Shown piece by piece: positions 6,035-10,019 of a DNA stretch of 10,019 bases. The position numbers and the translations under genes were made by a program. The notes under the pieces were generated by a model. That model saw only the letters and a program-made list of their open reading frames with translations. It was not told where the DNA came from and ran no database searches. The stretch's first letter is position 1. Every line of letters begins with the position of its first letter. This DNA comes from JAWLCG01 sp041687295. GTDB lineage: Bacteria > Planctomycetota > Phycisphaerae > SM23-33 > FEN-1343. The stretch covers positions 1 through 10,019 of the forward strand of contig JAWLCG010000176.1 in NCBI GenBank assembly GCA_041687295.1. Direction: 5' to 3'.

Positions 6035-8479
6035 CTACCGACCGAGAGTCACCTGCACGCTGGCGTAGCCGGCGTTGTTGTACTCGTCGATGGCCCGCAC
6101 GGTGATGACGTGGGGGCCGGCGGGCAGGCCCTCGATGACGCCGGCGACCGGCTCGGCCAGTTCGTCGTAGATGCCATCGGCCGGGGCGAGGACGGTGTAG
6201 GTCGCGCCGGAGTTGACGACGTACTCGACGCGCTGCAGCCGACTGGTGGCGTCCTGGACGCGGGCGGTCAGGACGACGGCGCCGTTTCGCACCTCGGCCG
6301 AGAGGTCGGCGAAGGTCGGGGCGGTATTGTCCACGGTGATCGGGCGGGTCAGGCGGGCGTCAGACAAGGCCGTCGCCGGCGGGTTGCCCGGCGTGTCGTG
6401 GGCCGTCACCCGCACGGTGTACTCGCCGTCGGGCACGGTGGTGGTGTCCCAGGCCCAGCTGTCGTCTTCGACGTCGGAGGCGGCCTGCACCCACACGTCG
6501 GTGCCGCTGCGGCGGTAGGCGATGTCGTAGCGCAGCTCGTCCTGGTTGGCGTCGCTGGCGTCGATCTGCAGCACGCGGTAGCGCAGCGGGGCGTCCGAGG
6601 GCGGGCCGCTGCGGGCCTGGGGCCGATCGGACGCCTTGACGGTGACGCCGGCGATTTCCGGGGCGAGGTTGCCCACCTGGTGGACCACCTGCACGCTGTC
6701 GACGCGGGCCGAGCCGCCCTGCTCGCCGGGCGCGAAGCTCAGGCGGTACTGCAGGAATCGGCCGGCGGGCGAGTCGATGGGCGTCCACGCGCGGCGGACG
6801 GCCTGCTCGGGCGACCAGTCGCTCCAGTCGTCCTCGGTGGGCTCGGCGGTGTTGCCGGTGCGCGTGGCGATGGTGACGGCCCCGGGGCCGGTGGCGTCGA
6901 GGCGCAGCTGGCCCCAGCGGGCGATCTGCTTGGCGTCGACGGGCTTGCTGATGAGCGTGCCCTTCTCGGCCCGGCCCGCGGGCAGGCGAACCAGCGTCGC
7001 CGGGCTGGCCGTGCCGGCGTAGATCGTGCCGTCGGCGTCGGCGGCGATAGCGGTGATCCTCTCGGGATCGAGGTCGGCGACGGCCGCCGACGCGCCGGCC
7101 ATCCAGTCGACCTGGTAGACCAGGCCGTCGCCGCTGGTGCCCAGGTAGAGCGTCGGGCCCACCAGGGCCATGCTCAGGATGGGCTGGGCCTGCGTGACGA
7201 CGGTCTTGACGATGCCGTCGGGGCTGATGCGGTAGACGGCGTTGCCGCCCTTGCCGTTGCCGGCCGAGCGGGCCGGCGAGCCGCTCGAGCGGCTCACGGT
7301 GATGCCCGAGCGGATGCCCGAGGCCGGCCGAGTGTCCTGCATGGGCTGGGTGGCGGGCCGACTGGCGCTCCTGGCGGCGGGGCCATTGGCCGGCTGGGTG
7401 CTGGCCGGGGGCAGCACGGCCTGGGTGGTCACCAGCAGCTTGCCCCCGCCGGGGGGCAGATCGGTGGACCGGGGCTGGGCCGAGACGTCCTCGAACCACT
7501 CGACGTCGTCGGCGTCGAGCTCCTCGATGATCATCTCGTCCGCGTCGAGCGAGTCGCCGGGCTGGGCGTCCTCGTCGGCGGGCTCGGAGAGCTCCTCGTC
7601 CACGTCCTCGTCGGCCTCGCCGGCCGGGGCGTCGTCGGCGTCGTTCTCGGCCGGGGCCGTCGTCTGGACGGGCCGGCCGACGTCCTCGCCCACCGGCGGA
7701 GTCGGGGGCGTCACGCTGGTGTCGGTGGCGGCGACGAACAGCTCGCCCCGCCCGCCCAGGGCCAGGGCGACGATCTCCTCCTGGTCGCTGTCGAGCAGGA
7801 CGCGGGCATCGCCCGACTGGCGGTCGATGCGGTAGACCAGGCCCTTCTCGGTCGTGCCGGCGTAGACGGCCCCGGCGTCGGCGGTGAGGGCGCGGAAGGT
7901 GCGGTCGCCGCCGTCGAAGAGCAGCCGGGCCTCGCCGGCGGCGTCGATGGCGTAGATGGCGCCCTCGGGGCCGGTGGCGGCGAAGAGCGTCTCGCCCACC
8001 ACCGCCAGCGCCCAGACGGCCTGGACGCCCTCGGGGCCCCAGAGTCGCTGGGCCTCGACGGGCCCCTCGGCCGCGGGGTCCAGGGCGTAGACGCCGGCGT
8101 CCCGGCCGGCCGTCGCGGCCAGCAGCCGATCCCCCTGCCGGGCCAGCGCCGTCACCAGGGCGCCGTCCAGGCGGGCCAGCTCGCGCGCCCGCCCGTCGGG
8201 CCCGACGTGCAGCACCAGCCCGCCGGTGCCGGTGGCGACGTACTGGCCACCGTCGCCGGTCGGCAGCACGGCCGTCACGATCTGCACGTCGTCGCGGGCC
8301 TCCAGCAGCGGCTGGACCTCCCGGCCCAGCGTCACCTCGCCGAGGTTCCAGACGCTCACGTTCTCGGTCTCGCCGGCGGCGAAGTCGGCCTGCGTGTGGT
8401 GCAGAACCGTCACGGGCTGCACCGCCAGGGCCACACCGGCCGGCAGCAGTGCCAGAGCGATCCAATGCTTGATCTTCAT
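6035..8479 (-). CDS. Exported beta-propeller protein with acidic insert and C-terminal Ig-like domains
   Basis: This 814-residue protein is not assignable to a named gene. The N-terminus (MKIKHWIALALLPAGVALA) is a short signal peptide, with cleavage likely near residue 20, so it is exported. Residues 65-255 and 413-500 contain repeated strand units such as LFAATGPEGAIYAID, VYAGTTEKGLVYRID, LYLGTSGDGLVYQVD and IYAGTASPATLVRL, which are blades of a beta-propeller. They are interrupted by an insert (about 255-412): Asp/Glu-rich at 264-331, then Pro/Ser/Thr-rich with STQPA and RPATQP. Residues 523-603 hold a RTGNTAEPTEDDWSDWS segment typical of a beta-sandwich. Residues 605-712 and 718-812 resemble FN3/Ig-like domains, the last beginning DNTAPTF. 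No catalytic motif is seen. AGGGAG (8490-8495) lies 10 bases before the ATG. It follows the S55 peptidase gene by 76 bases and is probably in its operon. A scaffold, adhesion or sensor role is conceivable but unsupported. Confidence 0.75.
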   Translation of the reverse strand: MKIKHWIALALLPAGVALAVQPVTVLHHTQADFAAGETENVSVWNLGEVTLGREVQPLLEARDDVQIVTAVLPTGDGGQYVATGTGGLVLHVGPDGRARELARLDGALVTALARQGDRLLAATAGRDAGVYALDPAAEGPVEAQRLWGPEGVQAVWALAVVGETLFAATGPEGAIYAIDAAGEARLLFDGGDRTFRALTADAGAVYAGTTEKGLVYRIDRQSGDARVLLDSDQEEIVALALGGRGELFVAATDTSVTPPTPPVGEDVGRPVQTTAPAENDADDAPAGEADEDVDEELSEPADEDAQPGDSLDADEMIIEELDADDVEWFEDVSAQPRSTDLPPGGGKLLVTTQAVLPPASTQPANGPAARSASRPATQPMQDTRPASGIRSGITVSRSSGSPARSAGNGKGGNAVYRISPDGIVKTVVTQAQPILSMALVGPTLYLGTSGDGLVYQVDWMAGASAAVADLDPERITAIAADADGTIYAGTASPATLVRLPAGRAEKGTLISKPVDAKQIARWGQLRLDATGPGAVTIATRTGNTAEPTEDDWSDWSPEQAVRRAWTPIDSPAGRFLQYRLSFAPGEQGGSARVDSVQVVHQVGNLAPEIAGVTVKASDRPQARSGPPSDAPLRYRVLQIDASDANQDELRYDIAYRRSGTDVWVQAASDVEDDSWAWDTTTVPDGEYTVRVTAHDTPGNPPATALSDARLTRPITVDNTAPTFADLSAEVRNGAVVLTARVQDATSRLQRVEYVVNSGATYTVLAPADGIYDELAEPVAGVIEGLPAGPHVITVRAIDEYNNAGYASVQVTLGR

Positions 8480-8507
8480 CGAAAGAGGACTCCCTGTCCG
8501 AAGGAAC

Positions 8508-8530
8508 CCCCCTGCCCGGCGGGCCGGGGG
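8508..8530. repeat. Hairpin between the S55 and propeller genes
   Basis: CCCCC (8508-8512), G (8514) and CCC (8515-8517) pair with GGG, C and GGGGG (8521-8530) around a GGC loop, with one T-C mismatch. It lies in the 76-base gap between the two minus-strand genes and is not followed by a T run. It may be an mRNA processing or stability element that adjusts the ratio of the two proteins, or another palindromic repeat. Confidence 0.35.
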
Positions 8531-8555
8531 TGTCGTTGGCGTCAGGCCGCGACGA

Positions 8556-10019
8556 TTACCGCTCGGCCAGGTCGCGACGGACCACGACGGTCGCCTGCTT
8601 CTGGCCGAGCGGGACGAAGTCGGTCGCCTGCGAGACCGTCAGGAACTCGCGGGGCCGAACCACGTCGGCCGGGTTGGCCGCATGCAGCGCCGCCGCCAGC
8701 GAGGCCGGGACGCCCGGCAGCAGCTGGTTGTGCACGGCCACGCCGCTGGTGCCCAGGTCCATCACCGCGTAGAGGCTGTCCTGTCGCGGCTGGCAGATGA
8801 GCTGGACGGCCTCGAGCAGCTGACGCATGTTCCGCGGGTCGAACGCCTGGGGCCGGGCCGCCTGCAGGATGTCGCGAGCCAGCTTCGCCCCGCCCAGGTT
8901 CAGCGTGTACTCGCCGTCGGGCAGGTCGGCAGGCAGCTTCACTTCGACGGTTCGGCTGAAGCGCGGGCCCCGCCACTGCGACAGCACCAGCTTGGCCCGC
9001 ACCGTGTCGCCCGGAGCGTAGAGGTTGCGGTCGAGCATCACCTCCAGCAGGTCGGCCGAACGCTGCTCGGGGCGGATGCGGATCGACACGTGCACCGCCT
9101 CGACGCGGGCCTGGCCGAAGGGGTTGTTGGCCATGATGCCCGTGCAGCGAGCCAGGTCGCTCAGCAGGTCCATCAGGTCGCGGGCGGTCGAGACGTTGCT
9201 GACGTCGAAGACGCCCAGCTCGCCGAAATCGACCTGGGCGGTGTACTCCAGCGTGTGCTCGGTGGGCAGGTTGCGGGTGCCCATGACGCTCTCCATGGCC
9301 ATGTAGGGCACCAGCAACTGCGTAAAGGCACGGTCGCGGAGCAGCTCGTAGCGGTAGGTCTGCTCCTGGCCCAGCTCGTCCCACCGCACGTGGACGGTCA
9401 TGGGCACCATGGCCACGCCGGGCCCGACCTGCCCGCCGACGGCCGTCGACTCGTCGGCGTCCAGTCGGCCGATGATCCGCCCATGGCCGGCCAGCTTGAA
9501 GCTGCTCTGCACGCTGGCGATGATCGTGTGCACGTACGCCGTCGAGAGCGGGAACTCCACCAGGCCGTTGCCGAACATCGGATGGCCGAAGCCCAGGATC
9601 CGGTCGCCCAGCACCTCGGTGACGGTGCCGACGCCGACGAGGCTCTCATCGCCGATCACCAGCGGCACGGCCATCGCCGAGCCAGGCTCGAGCTTGAGCG
9701 CGCCCATCTCACCGTCGTGGACCTGACCGGCCCCGCCACTCTCGACGGGCATCAGGCCGGTGCCGGCCAGGGCCTCGCCCAGCATCTGCCGGCCACGCGG
9801 GCTCATGCTGCCGGTCATCAGCGGCATGCTCAGCGGGCGCAGGCCCTCCGGGCCCGCCTGCGGGGCCTCGAGCATGTGCCTCGGCCAGCCGAAGCGGACG
9901 AAGTCGACCTTCTCGGGCACGAAGGCCTCCGCCCGGAAGTCCTCGCTCAGCCGGGCGGGCTGCCCGCCGGCGGCGGAGGCCTGGGCGTCGACGATGACGC
10001 CCTCCTCCAAACCCGGCAG
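8556..10019 (-). CDS. SpoIVB peptidase S55 domain-containing protein, 5' end outside window
   Basis: The visible 487 residues are the C-terminal part of a protein with an S55 (SpoIVB-like) domain, a serine peptidase fold. The frame is open to the window edge (10019) and there is no convincing start: the first in-window candidate is a TTG at 10010 inside coding sequence. Recognisable S55 features are LRPLSMPLMTGSMSPRG (about 60-76), LEPGSAMAVPLV (about 111-122), then DRILGFGHPMFG with the likely catalytic His146, and SSFKLA (172-177) followed by IGRLDADEST. The Ser-bearing GMSG-type motif is not in the window and should lie upstream. After about residue 300 comes an Ig-like beta region (YAPGDTVRAKLVL at 334-346, LPDGEYTL) and a tail ending RRDLAER. 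The propeller gene follows 76 bases downstream. Homologues in non-spore-formers are usually exported, but the signal peptide is off the window. Activity cannot be confirmed here. Confidence 0.8.
   Translation of the reverse strand: MPGLEEGVIVDAQASAAGGQPARLSEDFRAEAFVPEKVDFVRFGWPRHMLEAPQAGPEGLRPLSMPLMTGSMSPRGRQMLGEALAGTGLMPVESGGAGQVHDGEMGALKLEPGSAMAVPLVIGDESLVGVGTVTEVLGDRILGFGHPMFGNGLVEFPLSTAYVHTIIASVQSSFKLAGHGRIIGRLDADESTAVGGQVGPGVAMVPMTVHVRWDELGQEQTYRYELLRDRAFTQLLVPYMAMESVMGTRNLPTEHTLEYTAQVDFGELGVFDVSNVSTARDLMDLLSDLARCTGIMANNPFGQARVEAVHVSIRIRPEQRSADLLEVMLDRNLYAPGDTVRAKLVLSQWRGPRFSRTVEVKLPADLPDGEYTLNLGGAKLARDILQAARPQAFDPRNMRQLLEAVQLICQPRQDSLYAVMDLGTSGVAVHNQLLPGVPASLAAALHAANPADVVRPREFLTVSQATDFVPLGQKQATVVVRRDLAER

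Noticed and set aside
5771..8800. A 1009-codon open frame on the plus strand opposite the propeller gene
   Set aside because: The translation is dominated by Gly, Val, Asp, Arg and Ala without domain structure and lies antisense to a gene with a signal peptide and clear blade repeats. It is a GC-driven shadow.
8542..9384. A 280-codon minus-strand frame inside the S55 gene
   Set aside because: It is out of frame with the S55 protein, Arg/Ala/Gly-rich and has no recognisable domain.

Overview
The window is about 10 kb of very GC-rich bacterial DNA carrying six protein genes in two blocks that point toward each other. The best guess for the host is a Planctomycetota bacterium, perhaps Phycisphaerae-like, or a related PVC lineage. 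This rests on the gene mix: a sugar isomerase-like TIM barrel, a Gfo/Idh/MocA oxidoreductase, a GH78-type rhamnosidase, and a SpoIVB-type (S55) peptidase protein next to a secreted beta-propeller protein with Ser/Thr-Gln-Pro linkers. It is an inference; no rRNA or other marker gene is present.

Left block (+ strand, 179-4714), sugar metabolism. A metal-site TIM-barrel protein (179-1006) overlaps a Gfo/Idh/MocA oxidoreductase (1006-2151) by one base, so the two are almost certainly co-translated. After a 199-base spacer full of palindromes comes a GH78 alpha-L-rhamnosidase-like enzyme (2351-4714). Facing it on the minus strand is a YdhF-type aldo/keto reductase (4812-5756) with its own likely promoter. 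A reasonable reading is a small glycoside-use locus: the glycosidase or the oxidoreductase/isomerase pair releases or remodels sugar, and the reductase handles carbonyl products. The substrate is not determined.

Right block (- strand, 10019-6035), cell envelope. The 3' part of an S55-domain protein (8556-10019, beginning outside the window) is followed 76 bases later by a signal-peptide-bearing beta-propeller/Ig-like protein (6035-8479) with a long acidic and Pro/Ser-rich insert. They look like an operon of exported proteins, closed by a 13-bp hairpin at 5969-6005.

Nearly every intergenic gap contains perfect or near-perfect palindromes (34-50, 2164-2185, 2209-2226, 2249-2275, 2292-2316, 4720-4800, 5894-5917, 5969-6005, 8508-8530). 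Several look like dispersed REP-type elements rather than simple terminators. The one at 2292-2316 could compete with a second helix that covers the rhamnosidase start codon. Bases 59-178 hold only the end of an upstream spacer and the leader of the first gene; I see no convincing promoter there. No tRNA, rRNA, CRISPR array, insertion sequence or prophage gene was seen.
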